From assembly GCA_004555655.1 (NCBI GenBank), contig SFHJ01000002.1:1-64000 (forward strand): a stretch of DNA of 64,000 nucleotides. The letters run 5' to 3'. Position 1 is the first letter of the stretch; each line of letters begins with the position of its first letter. This document shows positions 1 through 8,499 of the stretch, one piece after another. Source of the stretch: Clostridiales bacterium (lineage in GTDB: Bacteria; Bacillota; Clostridia; Oscillospirales; Oscillospiraceae). A model generated the notes under the pieces. It was not told the origin of the DNA, ran no database searches, and saw nothing but the letters and a program-made list of their open reading frames with translations. The position numbers and the translations under genes are program-made.

Positions 1-705
1 AAAACACTTTGTACTGATGACAACACATCGGACCGTCATCCAACAAATGGTATAAATATTTTGCTGATGTTTGCATCCTGTATTTGGCTCGTTATTATTG
101 GCGTTTGTATCATGCAGCGCGATAAAATAACGGTAGATTCTATTTTGCATTTTACACCTGAGAATCCCTTTTTGGCTGTAATTGTACTATTGCTGTTATT
201 TGCGTTAAAAAGCATCAGCATTATCCTCTATTCTGGGGTACTTTATGTAGCTGCCGGAGTTCTATTTCCTCTCCCCATTGCGATAATAGTCAATCTTTGC
301 GGAACGGCGGTCATGGTCACAATTCCATATTTTATTGGGAAAAAAGCTGGGACACCTTTGGTTAATCAAATTCTGCAAAAGCATCCCAAAGCAGCCTTAC
401 TGAAAAAAATCCATACGGGAAACGACTTTATCTTTTGCTTTCTTTCACGAATAATCAATGTTTTACCCTGTGATCTGGTCAGTATGTATATGGGAGCGAT
501 TCAAATAAAGTATGGTAGCTACTTGTTGGGATGTTTGTTGGGGATGTTGCCTCCGATGATTACTTTTCCGGTTATGGGAATGAGCATTACGGATATTCAT
601 TCCCCGCAGTTTATTGTTGCGCTATGCATTGAACTTTCCTTCATGATTGTTTCAGCAACAGTCTGCACTATATATTGGAAGGCACATAAAACATCCACTA
701 AATAA
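1..705 (+). CDS. TVP38/TMEM64 family membrane protein, 5' end open
   Basis: Integral membrane protein of the TVP38/TMEM64 (SNARE-associated, DedA-like) type, a family with proposed roles in lipid scrambling or envelope homeostasis. The core shows hydrophobic segments around an aromatic and glycine-rich re-entrant region (VLYVAAGVLFPLP) and the following G-x-x-x-G segment near YFIGKKAG. The frame is open to base 1. A TTG at 61 and an ATG at 67 are possible starts, but neither has a convincing ribosome site, so the true start may lie left of the window. Base composition is clearly AT-richer than the rest of the window, which suggests recent acquisition. The family call is from hydrophobic pattern and motif resemblance. 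Confidence 0.7.
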   Translation, partial: KTLCTDDNTSDRHPTNGINILLMFASCIWLVIIGVCIMQRDKITVDSILHFTPENPFLAVIVLLLLFALKSISIILYSGVLYVAAGVLFPLPIAIIVNLCGTAVMVTIPYFIGKKAGTPLVNQILQKHPKAALLKKIHTGNDFIFCFLSRIINVLPCDLVSMYMGAIQIKYGSYLLGCLLGMLPPMITFPVMGMSITDIHSPQFIVALCIELSFMIVSATVCTIYWKAHKTSTK

Positions 706-1032
706 TGAAAGATGCGTAACGATAAAACAACAGTCCCGTAAAAGGATGGATATGGTTTCACTTTTATTTGAAACCTTTTGAAGCCGTTACAATTATCATA
801 CGTTGCCAAACAAAAAGGGGGCCGTCTCAAAACAGCGTTTCCCCAGGTTAAATCCAGTAAAAAGTTCCGGGAACTTGTTTGATTTTCAAGTTCCCGGAAC
901 TTTCTTTGCATGGTTTTTCACGGGGATGGAATAAAACTCCCGTTTCGAGGCAGCCCCATTTGCGAAAGAAGAAAACAGTTTCCCGATCTCAGTCATGGTC
1001 TCCGGAAGAACAAGGCCGGTTGCGGCCTTGGC
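706..1032. other. Non-coding gap with a strong hairpin
   Basis: No supported gene. The stretch marks the change from AT-rich DNA on the left to the GC-rich chromosome on the right. Its only clear structure is the perfect inverted repeat at 861-903. Confidence 0.6.
861..903. terminator. Perfect 17-bp stem-loop, probable bidirectional terminator
   Basis: Bases 861-877 (AAAGTTCCGGGAACTTG) are the exact reverse complement of 887-903, with a 9-base AT-rich loop. The stem begins and ends with A/T runs, as in terminators that work both ways. It lies between the left-edge gene (+) and the corrinoid operon (-), which converge here. Confidence 0.65.
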
Positions 1033-2550
1033 TCAGAACATCATCTGCATCACATACTGGTTCATGAAGAACGGGTCGGTGGAAAGCTCCACAGTCTGCG
1101 CTGCGTCGGCCATGGCGGCGCTGGATGCATGCAGCGCCCGGTCGTGCAGGAGCATCACTGCGCCTGCCAGCGCGGCATTGCCGAGCACGCGGCAACGCGG
1201 CGTCAGCTCGGGCGGAATCAGGCCGATGGCTGCCGCGCTCTCCAGCCGGAGATAGCTGCCAAAGCCGCCCGCGATGGCAAGCTCCGCCACCGCATCGTAG
1301 TTCAGTTTCTCCTGATGCAGCAGCGACTCGATGCCCGCGCGGACGGCGCTCTTTGCCAGCTGCACCTGCCGGACGTCGCGCTGTGTGAAGCAGACCTCCC
1401 CGCTCAGCGGCCACACGCCGCCGTCGGCGTCGAGATAGCCCGTCTCATCCAGCACGTCGAGCTGCAGCAGGCAGGCCAGCACGTCGGCCACGCCGCTGCC
1501 GCAGATACCGGCGGCCGGCCGGTCGCCGATCGTATGCAGCTGTATCTGTCCGTCTTTGACCGCAGCGCGGTCAATGGCGCCTGGCGCGCCCTGCATCCCG
1601 TGCAGCAGGTTTGCTCCCTCAAACGCCGGGCCTGCCGCCGTGGAGCAGCACAGGAGTTTTCCGCCGCTCCACAGCGCGATCTCGCCGTTGGTGCCGATAT
1701 CGGCCATGAGCGCGGTCTCGCTGCGCGTGCATACGCCGCTGGCCAGCAGCGCCGTTGTGATATCCGCGCCGACAAACGCCGACATGCAGCGCGGCAGATA
1801 CACCGCCGCATCTGGCGCGCACGGAAGCTCCAGATCCGCGGCCGGGACCGTTTTCCCATACCGCTCGCGCACAACAAACGGCGCAGCGGCAAGCGGCGAC
1901 GGATCATCGCCGGCAAACAGGTGCAGCATGGCGGTATTGCCCGTGATGACGAGCGCGTCGATCTCGCCGCACGTTCTGCCGGAAAGGCGGCAGAGCTCGC
2001 GCAGCATCTGCGCGACTGCGCCACGCACACACGCGGCCAGCGCCTGTGCGCCGCCCTGCATGGCATAGCCCACGCGGCTGATGACGTCTGCGCCGGATTC
2101 GCGCTGCGGATTGGGCGCGCTGACGGTGGCTAGCAGGCCCGTGCGGTCATAGAGCTGCGCAGCCAGCGTGGTCGTGCCGATATCGACCGCCGCGCCGAGC
2201 GTATGAAAGACGGGGTCGCTGCCCAGCGTGACGCCCACCGACTCGGTGCAGATCTGGCTGACGGCGCGGCTTTCCGCAGGCCAGACGTCTGCGTCGCCCA
2301 GAACCTTTGCACAGCACGCCAGACGCACGCCTGCGGCCAGCTCATCGGCATGCAGCCTGTCCAGCTCCTCCGGCGCAGGCGCGCAGAGCGCGCCCGACGC
2401 GCGCACGCGGCATTTGCCGCAGCGGCCCTTGCCGCCGCAGGGCATCTCCGGAGCATGGCCCGATGCGCTGAGCGCGGCGGAGAGCAGCGTCCCAGGCGCG
2501 CAGCCGGCCGTCTGCACGCCGCTTTCGGTATGAATGGTAAGAATCGCCAT
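1033..2550 (-). CDS. Corrinoid activation protein: 2Fe-2S ferredoxin plus ASKHA (DUF4445) domain
   Basis: 505 residues. The N-terminus is a plant-type 2Fe-2S ferredoxin with ligands C38, C44, C47 (PCGGKGRCGKC) and C79 or C80. The rest is an actin-like ATPase region with nucleotide-binding glycine motifs (VDIGTTT, ADIGTNGEIA, GICGSGVAD), as in RamA/RACo/AE-type reductive activators. These proteins use ATP to drive reduction of inactive Co(II) corrinoid to Co(I). It lies just downstream of the DUF2284 and corrinoid protein genes on the same strand and probably reactivates that corrinoid protein. It is the last gene of its unit. Family call secure; the partner is inferred from position. Confidence 0.88.
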   Translation of the reverse strand: MAILTIHTESGVQTAGCAPGTLLSAALSASGHAPEMPCGGKGRCGKCRVRASGALCAPAPEELDRLHADELAAGVRLACCAKVLGDADVWPAESRAVSQICTESVGVTLGSDPVFHTLGAAVDIGTTTLAAQLYDRTGLLATVSAPNPQRESGADVISRVGYAMQGGAQALAACVRGAVAQMLRELCRLSGRTCGEIDALVITGNTAMLHLFAGDDPSPLAAAPFVVRERYGKTVPAADLELPCAPDAAVYLPRCMSAFVGADITTALLASGVCTRSETALMADIGTNGEIALWSGGKLLCCSTAAGPAFEGANLLHGMQGAPGAIDRAAVKDGQIQLHTIGDRPAAGICGSGVADVLACLLQLDVLDETGYLDADGGVWPLSGEVCFTQRDVRQVQLAKSAVRAGIESLLHQEKLNYDAVAELAIAGGFGSYLRLESAAAIGLIPPELTPRCRVLGNAALAGAVMLLHDRALHASSAAMADAAQTVELSTDPFFMNQYVMQMMF

Positions 2551-2554
2551 GCCG

Positions 2555-3103
2555 TTACCTCCCGGGCAGAAATACCGCGCCGAAATAGGTCACGGTGCCG
2601 GTGCCGTTGATGTACTGCATGCCCGCCTGCGGAGCAAGCAGCGAGACGTTCACGCCGTACGCTTCGAGGCTGGACATCGCCAGCTCCGGGAAGCGGCAGG
2701 GCTCGTCGGTCAGCTTTGCGCAGCGCTCGCACATGCGGCAGCCGCCCGCGCCCAGCAGCAAAAATCCCCGCAGGCCAAGCTCCTGCAGACGCGACCGCAC
2801 CGCACATGAGAGCTTGTTCATCCGCTCGCCGGCGGCAAGCATCCCCTCGATATCAAAGCTGTCTTCCAGCTTGCCCACCGTCTGGTAGACCAGCGCCGTT
2901 TCGTACTGCTTTGCCTGCGCGATCAGCTCGTCCACAGGCCCGATGTGCGGCGGGCACATCCAGCTCCTGCCGTACATGCCGCAGCTGTTCGATTCGCACA
3001 GGCTGCGGAACGACGGCTCGAAGGCGATCTGTGCTACGGGCACGAGCCCGGCGCGGTCGGCGCCCAGCGCACAGACGACGCCGGGCAGCTGTTCATATTC
3101 CAT
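2555..3103 (-). CDS. DUF2284 cysteine-rich putative metal-binding protein
   Basis: 182 residues. It shows the DUF2284 pattern: an SCGMYGRSWMCPPH block near the N-terminus and a C-terminal cysteine cluster (GGCRMCERCAKLTDEPC). The many paired cysteines suggest an Fe-S cluster or bound metal. The biochemical function of the family is not established. The gene lies four bases upstream of the corrinoid activator, so the two are probably translated from one mRNA, and a redox or metal-handling role in corrinoid methyl transfer is a reasonable inference. A second DUF2284 protein is encoded at 13018-13551. Confidence 0.85.
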   Translation of the reverse strand: MEYEQLPGVVCALGADRAGLVPVAQIAFEPSFRSLCESNSCGMYGRSWMCPPHIGPVDELIAQAKQYETALVYQTVGKLEDSFDIEGMLAAGERMNKLSCAVRSRLQELGLRGFLLLGAGGCRMCERCAKLTDEPCRFPELAMSSLEAYGVNVSLLAPQAGMQYINGTGTVTYFGAVFLPGR

Positions 3104-3136
3104 TGCAATTCCCTCCTGCAGGTCTTCTCTGCAGCA

Positions 3137-3164
3137 AGGGCCGCAGCGCTGTTGCTGCGGCCCT
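3137..3164. other. 11-bp intergenic stem-loop inside the corrinoid operon
   Basis: AGGGCCGCAGC at 3137-3147 pairs perfectly with 3154-3164 around a 6-base loop. It lies between the corrinoid protein gene and the DUF2284 gene. No T-run follows on the minus strand, so it is more likely an mRNA-stabilising or partial attenuating hairpin that leaves more transcript for the corrinoid protein than for the downstream genes. Confidence 0.5.
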
Positions 3165-3185
3165 ACATGCTCAGAATTGATTGTC

Positions 3186-3818
3186 TCAGGCCAGCAGCTT
3201 CACGGCCGCTTCGGCTGCACTGGCCGCATCAGCCGTATAGCAGTCAGCGCCGACCTGCTGGCAGAACGCCTCCGTGACGGGCGCGCCGCCGACCATGATC
3301 TTGACACTCTCGCGGATGCCGGCAGTCTTGGCAGCCTCGACGACCTCGCTCATCACGCCCATGGTGGTGGTCAGAAGCGCCGAGCAGCAGATGATCTGGC
3401 ACCCCTGGTTCTTGGCCGCGTCGATAAACTGCTCCGGGCTCACGTCCACGCCCAGATCGACGACCTCAAGGCCCTTGCCCTCCATCATCATGCGCACGAG
3501 ATTCTTGCCGATGTCGTGCAGGTCGCCCTTAACGGTGCCGATGCAGACCTTCCCGGTTGCCTTGACGCCGCTCTGCGCCAGCAGCGGCTTTAAAAGCGTG
3601 GTACCCATGTTCATAGCGCGCGCGGCGACCAGAACTTCGGGAACAAAGATTTCGTTGGCCTTGAACTTTTCGCCCACGACGTTCATGCCGCCAAGCAGCC
3701 CCTCTTCCAGAATCTGGTTTGCAGGAATGCCCTCGTCGATGGCCTGCTGCACCAGCTCTTTGACGATCTTAGCCTTACCGCGCTGCAGGTTTTCAGAAAT
3801 ATCAGTCAAAATGCTCAT
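3186..3818 (-). CDS. Corrinoid (B12-binding) methyl carrier protein
   Basis: 210 residues, the size of MtaC/MtbC/MtvC-type corrinoid proteins. An N-terminal helical cap (about 1-85) is followed by a Rossmann-like B12 domain. The base-off/His-on signature D99-x-H101-x-x-G104 (GDLHDIGKN) is intact, as are the downstream CSALLTTTM and VGGAPV loops. It would carry the methyl group between a substrate-specific methyltransferase and a second acceptor such as tetrahydrofolate. It is the first gene of a unit with DUF2284 and the corrinoid activator. The natural methyl donor cannot be read from this sequence. Confidence 0.93.
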   Translation of the reverse strand: MSILTDISENLQRGKAKIVKELVQQAIDEGIPANQILEEGLLGGMNVVGEKFKANEIFVPEVLVAARAMNMGTTLLKPLLAQSGVKATGKVCIGTVKGDLHDIGKNLVRMMMEGKGLEVVDLGVDVSPEQFIDAAKNQGCQIICCSALLTTTMGVMSEVVEAAKTAGIRESVKIMVGGAPVTEAFCQQVGADCYTADAASAAEAAVKLLA

Positions 3819-3874
3819 AATTTTTCCTCCATCTTATTTCTATGCCGCCCGGCAGCGGCTTACTCTCATTTGCT

Positions 3875-3910
3875 ATTATAAACGGTCGTGTAAAAATGGT
3901 CTTGTAAAAA
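3875..3910 (-). promoter_or_regulatory. Activator-type promoter of the corrinoid operon with direct repeats
   Basis: On the minus strand there is a perfect -10 (TATAAT, + strand 3875-3880) but no good -35 at 17 bp. In its place lie two 13-base direct repeats, GGTCGTGTAAAAA (3884-3896) and GGTCTTGTAAAAA (3898-3910), one mismatch apart and 14 bp in period. A weak -35 overlapped by direct repeats suits activation by the adjacent divergent AraC-type regulator. Binding is inferred. Confidence 0.55.
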
Positions 3911-3962
3911 ACCGGGTAGTTTTGTACTTTTTTGCGCCTTTCTGCATGTGTCATATTCCCGT

Positions 3963-3991
3963 TTGAAATCGTGCAAAAAACATGATAAAAT
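3963..3991 (+). promoter_or_regulatory. Sigma-A promoter of the PocR/AraC regulator gene
   Basis: TTGAAA (3963-3968), 17-bp spacer, TAAAAT (3986-3991), about 40 bases before the start codon. It is divergent from the corrinoid operon promoter, so the regulator and its likely target share one intergenic region. Confidence 0.6.
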
Positions 3992-4030
3992 GCAGGATAT
4001 CCATATAAAGCCGTAGGGGAGGTGCAGAAG

Positions 4031-5287
4031 ATGCGGGATACGGAGCCGTTTGATCTCAAACTGGCAAAACAGTGTGCGCGCGCATTTTCCGCCGCCTGCG
4101 GTGTGGGCTGCGTGGTATCCGACGCGGCGGGCGCGGTGCACTACGAGGCCGGACACGGCTGCGCCAGCTGTCAGATCTGCCGCGCTGCAGGAAGAGCGCC
4201 GGACGTGTGCGTACAGGCGCACGTCTATGGCATGTCCGAGTCTGCGCGTTTCGGCGGCAAGTACATCTACTTCTGCCCCATGGGTCTGACGTGCTTCACC
4301 TCGCCCATCCTGGGCGACGACACCGTGTGCGCCAAGCTCACGGTCGGGCCGTTTCTGATGGTCGACCACCAGGACTACATCGCCTGCGATCTGACGGAGC
4401 AGCTGCATCTTTCGGGCGAACGGCTTGACGCGGTCACCGCCGCGCTGGATGACGTGCCCTATATTCCGGCCGAGCGCGTGAGCGAGATGTCAAATCTTCT
4501 GTTTATGGCGGCAGGCTTTCTCAACAACGTCTCTGACGCCGAGCGGATGCTGCAGATTCAGAGCTCCGACCAGATTCAGGGGCAGGTCACCGCGTGCATC
4601 CAGCAGCTGAAGCTGAGCGACGAGCTTACGCCGTACTCGTTCGACACCGAGCAGTCGCTGCTGCGCGCCGTGCGGCAGGCCAACCGGGAGCAGGCACAGA
4701 AGCTGCTCAACAATCTGCTGGGCCATGTTCTGTTCTCCTCCGGCGGTGAGCTTTCCGTCATCAAGACGCGTATCTACGAGCTTCTGGTGCTCATCAGCCG
4801 CGCCGCCATCGAAGCCGGGGCCAATCCCGAGCAGACGCTAAGGGACAACCAGCGCTATCTCACCGAGATCAACCGCATCACGGATTTTGATGCGCTGTTT
4901 CTGTGGCTCACGCGCGTGATGAACAGCCTCATGGACAGCATCTTCCGCTTCAAGGGGCTCCGCCACGCCAACGTAATCCATCAGAGCGTGCAGTATATCA
5001 GCACTCACTACGCCGAACGGCTGACGCTCGAAGACATGGCGCAGCGGGTCTACCTCTCGCCCGCGTATTTCAGCCGCGTGTTCAAGCAGGAGACCGGCGA
5101 GACCTTCACCGCGTATCTCAACCGCGTGCGCATCGACCACAGCCGCGCGCTGCTGCGCAGAAAGGATCTGCGTCTGGTGGACATCGCGCTGATGGTCGGC
5201 TTTGAAGACCAGAGCTACTTCACGAAGGTGTTTAAAAAGGTGGTCGGCATCTCACCGCTGCGTTACCGCGAGGGGAAGAAGAAATAG
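4031..5287 (+). CDS. PocR-domain AraC family transcriptional regulator
   Basis: 418 residues from the ATG at 4031, chosen over the in-frame GTG at 4022 because GGGGAGGTG at 4016-4024 is the ribosome site. Residues about 5-165 match the PocR ligand-sensing domain, including a cysteine-rich stretch (GHGCASCQIC) and CPMGLTCF. A helical linker follows, and the last roughly 100 residues are a double helix-turn-helix AraC DNA-binding domain (YLSPAYFSRVFKQETGE, VGFEDQSYFTKVFKK). PocR domains sense small metabolites such as propanediol-type compounds. The divergent arrangement with the corrinoid operon points to local activation in response to the methylated substrate. Confidence 0.88.
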   Translation: MRDTEPFDLKLAKQCARAFSAACGVGCVVSDAAGAVHYEAGHGCASCQICRAAGRAPDVCVQAHVYGMSESARFGGKYIYFCPMGLTCFTSPILGDDTVCAKLTVGPFLMVDHQDYIACDLTEQLHLSGERLDAVTAALDDVPYIPAERVSEMSNLLFMAAGFLNNVSDAERMLQIQSSDQIQGQVTACIQQLKLSDELTPYSFDTEQSLLRAVRQANREQAQKLLNNLLGHVLFSSGGELSVIKTRIYELLVLISRAAIEAGANPEQTLRDNQRYLTEINRITDFDALFLWLTRVMNSLMDSIFRFKGLRHANVIHQSVQYISTHYAERLTLEDMAQRVYLSPAYFSRVFKQETGETFTAYLNRVRIDHSRALLRRKDLRLVDIALMVGFEDQSYFTKVFKKVVGISPLRYREGKKK

Positions 5288-5296
5288 ACGCGTATC

Positions 5297-5331
5297 CCGG
5301 CGGCCGGAATTCCGGCCGCCGGTTGGTTTTT
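5297..5331 (+). terminator. Rho-independent terminator of the PocR/AraC gene
   Basis: A perfect 26-bp palindrome (5297-5322, rich in CCGGCGG / CCGCCGG) is followed by TTGGTTTTT. It lies in a 49-base convergent gap and probably serves the regulator gene. The URO-D gene on the other strand may use the same stem. Confidence 0.75.
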
Positions 5332-5336
5332 ATCTA

Positions 5337-6392
5337 TCAGGCGTCACAATCGCCGCGGATGGTGCGGATCGAACGGTTCATCGCAAGGAAGCCCTCAGTC
5401 GGCACATAGTCGGGAATGGAGTTGCCCGAGCCGAAGGCGAAGCCGCCGTGGCCGAGCGCGCAGTCCACCACGTCTTTGATGTAGGCAAACATGTCCGGTT
5501 CGCTCAGACGGCAGACCGCATCGGTATCGATACCGCCAAAGTTGCCGATCTTGTCGCCGTACTGCTCGACCCAGTAGGAAAACGGCGCAATCTGATCCTC
5601 GTTCGAGTGCTTGGCGTCGATACCGGCGGCGATGATGTCGTCCATGACGTTGAAGATGCAGCCGCACGAGTGCAGCAAAAACGGCTTTCCCGTATCATGC
5701 ACGGCCTGAATGATGGGCTTATACTGCGGGATGACAAGATCACGGATGTCCTCCGGCGGCAGCAGCGTCGTGGATTTGAAGCCCAGATCGTCGCCGAAGC
5801 GGCAGACGCAGTAGATATCGCCGAACTCCTGCAAAAAGCGCTTCCAGATGCGCAGGTTGCTCCAGCCGATCTTGAAAAACAGGTCATGATAGAGCTCAGG
5901 ATCGTCGACACGGATGTAGCACAGATCCTCATAGCCGACCAGATCCTGCACGCATTCGAAGATGCCGTAGCCCACGCCGCCGACGGCCTTCATGCCCGCG
6001 GGCAGGTTGCGCCGCAGCGCCTCAAACGAACGGCGGTACATATTGAAATAGGTGTCGCAGATGCCGTCCCACGGATAGCGCTCAAAGTCATCGCGGTCTT
6101 GAATGACACCCTTGATATGTCCGCCCAGCGCGCCCGCACCGGGCATGGCCGGGCCGATCAGCTCTTCAAACGAGACCGTGTCGTAGCCCATTTGCTTGAA
6201 AAATTTGCAGTAATTGCGGAAGTATTCATCCAGATCGCGGTCGTCGCCGTTGTAGAGGTCTTCAAACTGCACGCCCAGAACGCGCTCCATGATCTTGGGC
6301 GAGACCGAGTGCTCGTAGAGCGGAAAGCGCGGCGCCTGGATGTTGCGCGCGGCCTTCACAAGGTTGGTATAATCCGGCTGGAATTGTCTCAT
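5337..6392 (-). CDS. URO-D family (MtaA/CmuA-like) corrinoid methyltransferase, copy 1
   Basis: 351 residues of the uroporphyrinogen decarboxylase superfamily. The zinc-site motif FLLHSCGCIFNV resembles the H-x-C motif of MtaA-type methyltransferases rather than true heme-pathway HemE, and no other heme gene is present. Such proteins move methyl groups between a methylated substrate, a corrinoid protein and an acceptor thiol or folate. Its ATG overlaps the stop codon of the upstream URO-D gene (ATGA), indicating translational coupling. With one corrinoid protein nearby, the two coupled URO-D proteins may form a heteromer or play methyltransferase I and II. Substrate unknown. Confidence 0.82.
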   Translation of the reverse strand: MRQFQPDYTNLVKAARNIQAPRFPLYEHSVSPKIMERVLGVQFEDLYNGDDRDLDEYFRNYCKFFKQMGYDTVSFEELIGPAMPGAGALGGHIKGVIQDRDDFERYPWDGICDTYFNMYRRSFEALRRNLPAGMKAVGGVGYGIFECVQDLVGYEDLCYIRVDDPELYHDLFFKIGWSNLRIWKRFLQEFGDIYCVCRFGDDLGFKSTTLLPPEDIRDLVIPQYKPIIQAVHDTGKPFLLHSCGCIFNVMDDIIAAGIDAKHSNEDQIAPFSYWVEQYGDKIGNFGGIDTDAVCRLSEPDMFAYIKDVVDCALGHGGFAFGSGNSIPDYVPTEGFLAMNRSIRTIRGDCDA

Positions 6393-7420
6393 TTTGTTTC
6401 CTCCTCATCCCACGCTTCATAAAACGCCTGCACGTTTGCAAGCGGCACATCGCGGTTCATCTCACTCTGTCCGATCAGGCCGCCGCCGTTCACGCGCAGC
6501 AGCTGCATCATTTTGCGCGCGCTCGCCTTCACGTCCTCGGGCGTGCCGTTGGGCAGGGTGTTCTGGCGGCTGATCTCGCCCCAGAAGGTGATCTTACCGG
6601 CAAATTGCTCCGCCACCTTCTCCACACCCATGCACCACAGCTGCGAGTTGATCGCGTCCACGCCCATCTCGATGAAGTGCGGATACAGGTCAAAGATGTA
6701 GCCGTCGCTGTGGAAGAATACCTTCTTGCCCGCGGCATGGATACGGTCGAAGAGCTCCTGATACAGCGGCTGAAACAGCTTCACCCATGTGACAGGCGAG
6801 ATGAGCAGGCTGATCTGCGTGCCCCAGTCGTCGCCGAAGGGGATCGCGTCGACGTCCATCTGTGCCCATGCGTCAACATACGCGCGCAGATAGTCCATGA
6901 CAAGCTCGATCAGACCGAACAGCTCCGGCTCTTCCAGCGCGATATCACAGTAGAGGTCTTCCGTGCCGCGCAGAAACTGCAGCCGCTCAAACACGCTCAC
7001 CCAGCCGCCGATGAGAAATTTCCCCGTCTTGCGCGCCTCGCGCAGCTGCTGCTCCAGCGCGGGCTTGTGCTGCTCCCACTGGCGCAGGAATTCCGCCTTC
7101 GGCGAGACATAACCGCGCATGGCCTCGTAGTCGGCGAATACGGGCTGCTTCACCTCGCCCACCACGCCGGGCTGCAGGTTGCGCCAGACGCTGCCCCAGG
7201 GATCGGTAAAGGTACCGACCGTATAATACTCCGGCGTAAAGCCATGGTCAAACGGGCCCACGAAGGACATGATATCGATGCGGTCTTCATAGCGCTTCTG
7301 CAGCTGCGCAAACGCCTCGCCGTGTGCCAGCCTTGCCGCGGGCAGCACCCAGATATCCATTGGGACGCGGTCCGTCGGCTCAAAGTTCAATGCGCGCAAT
7401 ACGCGCTCTCTTCCTGTCAT
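6389..7420 (-). CDS. URO-D family methyltransferase-like protein, copy 2
   Basis: 343 residues beginning TGRERVLRALNFEPTDRVP, the usual start of this superfamily. Unlike copy 1, the zinc-motif position reads KVFFHSDGYIFDL, so the cysteine of the H-x-C signature is replaced by Asp. It may therefore use a different metal ligand set, bind another substrate, or be a non-catalytic partner. It is the first gene of a two-gene unit and is coupled to copy 1 by a four-base ATGA overlap. It faces a divergent AraC gene across 176 bases. Confidence 0.8.
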   Translation of the reverse strand: MTGRERVLRALNFEPTDRVPMDIWVLPAARLAHGEAFAQLQKRYEDRIDIMSFVGPFDHGFTPEYYTVGTFTDPWGSVWRNLQPGVVGEVKQPVFADYEAMRGYVSPKAEFLRQWEQHKPALEQQLREARKTGKFLIGGWVSVFERLQFLRGTEDLYCDIALEEPELFGLIELVMDYLRAYVDAWAQMDVDAIPFGDDWGTQISLLISPVTWVKLFQPLYQELFDRIHAAGKKVFFHSDGYIFDLYPHFIEMGVDAINSQLWCMGVEKVAEQFAGKITFWGEISRQNTLPNGTPEDVKASARKMMQLLRVNGGGLIGQSEMNRDVPLANVQAFYEAWDEEETK

Positions 7421-7596
7421 GCTCCTGTCATCCTTTCTCGCCGCGCAGCAATACGTTTTCGCTGCCGCAGCAGCCTTCTGTTTTTGAAAAACTTGCGTTT
7501 GCCTGTGAATTCTGGTATGTTTCTATCATAACCGTTTCTTCTGTATCGTGCATCTAAGAACGAACATCATACAAAATCGAAGATGAAGGGGGCGGG

Positions 7597-8493
7597 ATGA
7601 TGCAGACAGGAGCCATCGCATGGGTTGACACAGCCGAAGACAGCAAATCGCGCAAGGTGCTCGCGCCGCCGGGGCTGCAGGTGCCGGGGGTGCGGATGTT
7701 CGGCTACCACTCCACGGCGCACGCCATTGCCGCGCTGGAGCGGCACTACCACGAAGACTGCTTCGAGTTCACCTTTCTCATTCAGGGCAACGTGCGCTTC
7801 CGCGTCGCCGAACACGTCTACCGGCTCTCGGGCGGTGATCTGTTTTTCACGCTGCCCGACGAGGTGCATGACACGGCATCGGCACCGATGTCGCTGCACC
7901 AGATGTACTGGTTCCAGCTGGACGCAAGCGACCCGGCGCAATTTCTCTATATGGCGCCCGACGCGGCCGGGGCGCTCATCCGGCGGCTGCGCGCGCTCCC
8001 GGCGCGGGTGGTGAAGATGGATCCGGACGAAGCCACGCCGCTGCTCGGCGCGGTATTCTCCTATTTCTCTGCCGAAGACCCGGTGTGCCGCACGCAGGGC
8101 GCGCAGCTGCTGGGCTTTTTTCTCTACCGTGTGCTGGAATGCAGCGAGTCGGTCGGCTTCCGCCTCACGCCGGACATCGGCCGGGCCACCAGCTACATCA
8201 TGGAGCACCTTTACGCAGAGCTGCCGCTGGAGCTGCTGGCGCAGCAGGCAATGCTGTCGGTCTCGCGCTTCAAGCAGAAGTTCAAGGCGCAGCTGGGCAT
8301 CAGTCCGCGCAATTTCATCAACAGCCAGAAGGTAGAGCTGGCCCGGCAGCTGCTGCTCGAGGGCCGCAGCGTCACAGACGTCGCCATGGAGCTGGGCTTT
8401 TCCAGCAGCAACTACTTTTCCAGCGTCTTCCGCCGCTACACCGCCATGTCCCCCACGCAGTATCTCGCCGCCAACAGCAAAGACGGCACATAA
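7597..8493 (+). CDS. AraC family regulator with N-terminal cupin-like sensor
   Basis: 298 residues. The N-terminal 150 residues look like an AraC cupin arm (HYHEDCFEFTFLIQG, then LSGGDLFFTLPDEVHD). The C-terminal part has two helix-turn-helix units (LLAQQAMLSVSRFKQKFKAQ and VAMELGFSSSNYFSSVF). The ATG follows GAAGGGGGCGG; a second ATG at 7600 is equally possible. It is divergent from the two-gene URO-D unit, so it is the probable regulator of that unit. The locus thus has two different AraC sensors. It ends in front of the duplicated terminator element at 8500-8605. Confidence 0.85.
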   Translation: MMQTGAIAWVDTAEDSKSRKVLAPPGLQVPGVRMFGYHSTAHAIAALERHYHEDCFEFTFLIQGNVRFRVAEHVYRLSGGDLFFTLPDEVHDTASAPMSLHQMYWFQLDASDPAQFLYMAPDAAGALIRRLRALPARVVKMDPDEATPLLGAVFSYFSAEDPVCRTQGAQLLGFFLYRVLECSESVGFRLTPDIGRATSYIMEHLYAELPLELLAQQAMLSVSRFKQKFKAQLGISPRNFINSQKVELARQLLLEGRSVTDVAMELGFSSSNYFSSVFRRYTAMSPTQYLAANSKDGT

Positions 8494-8499
8494 CACGCA

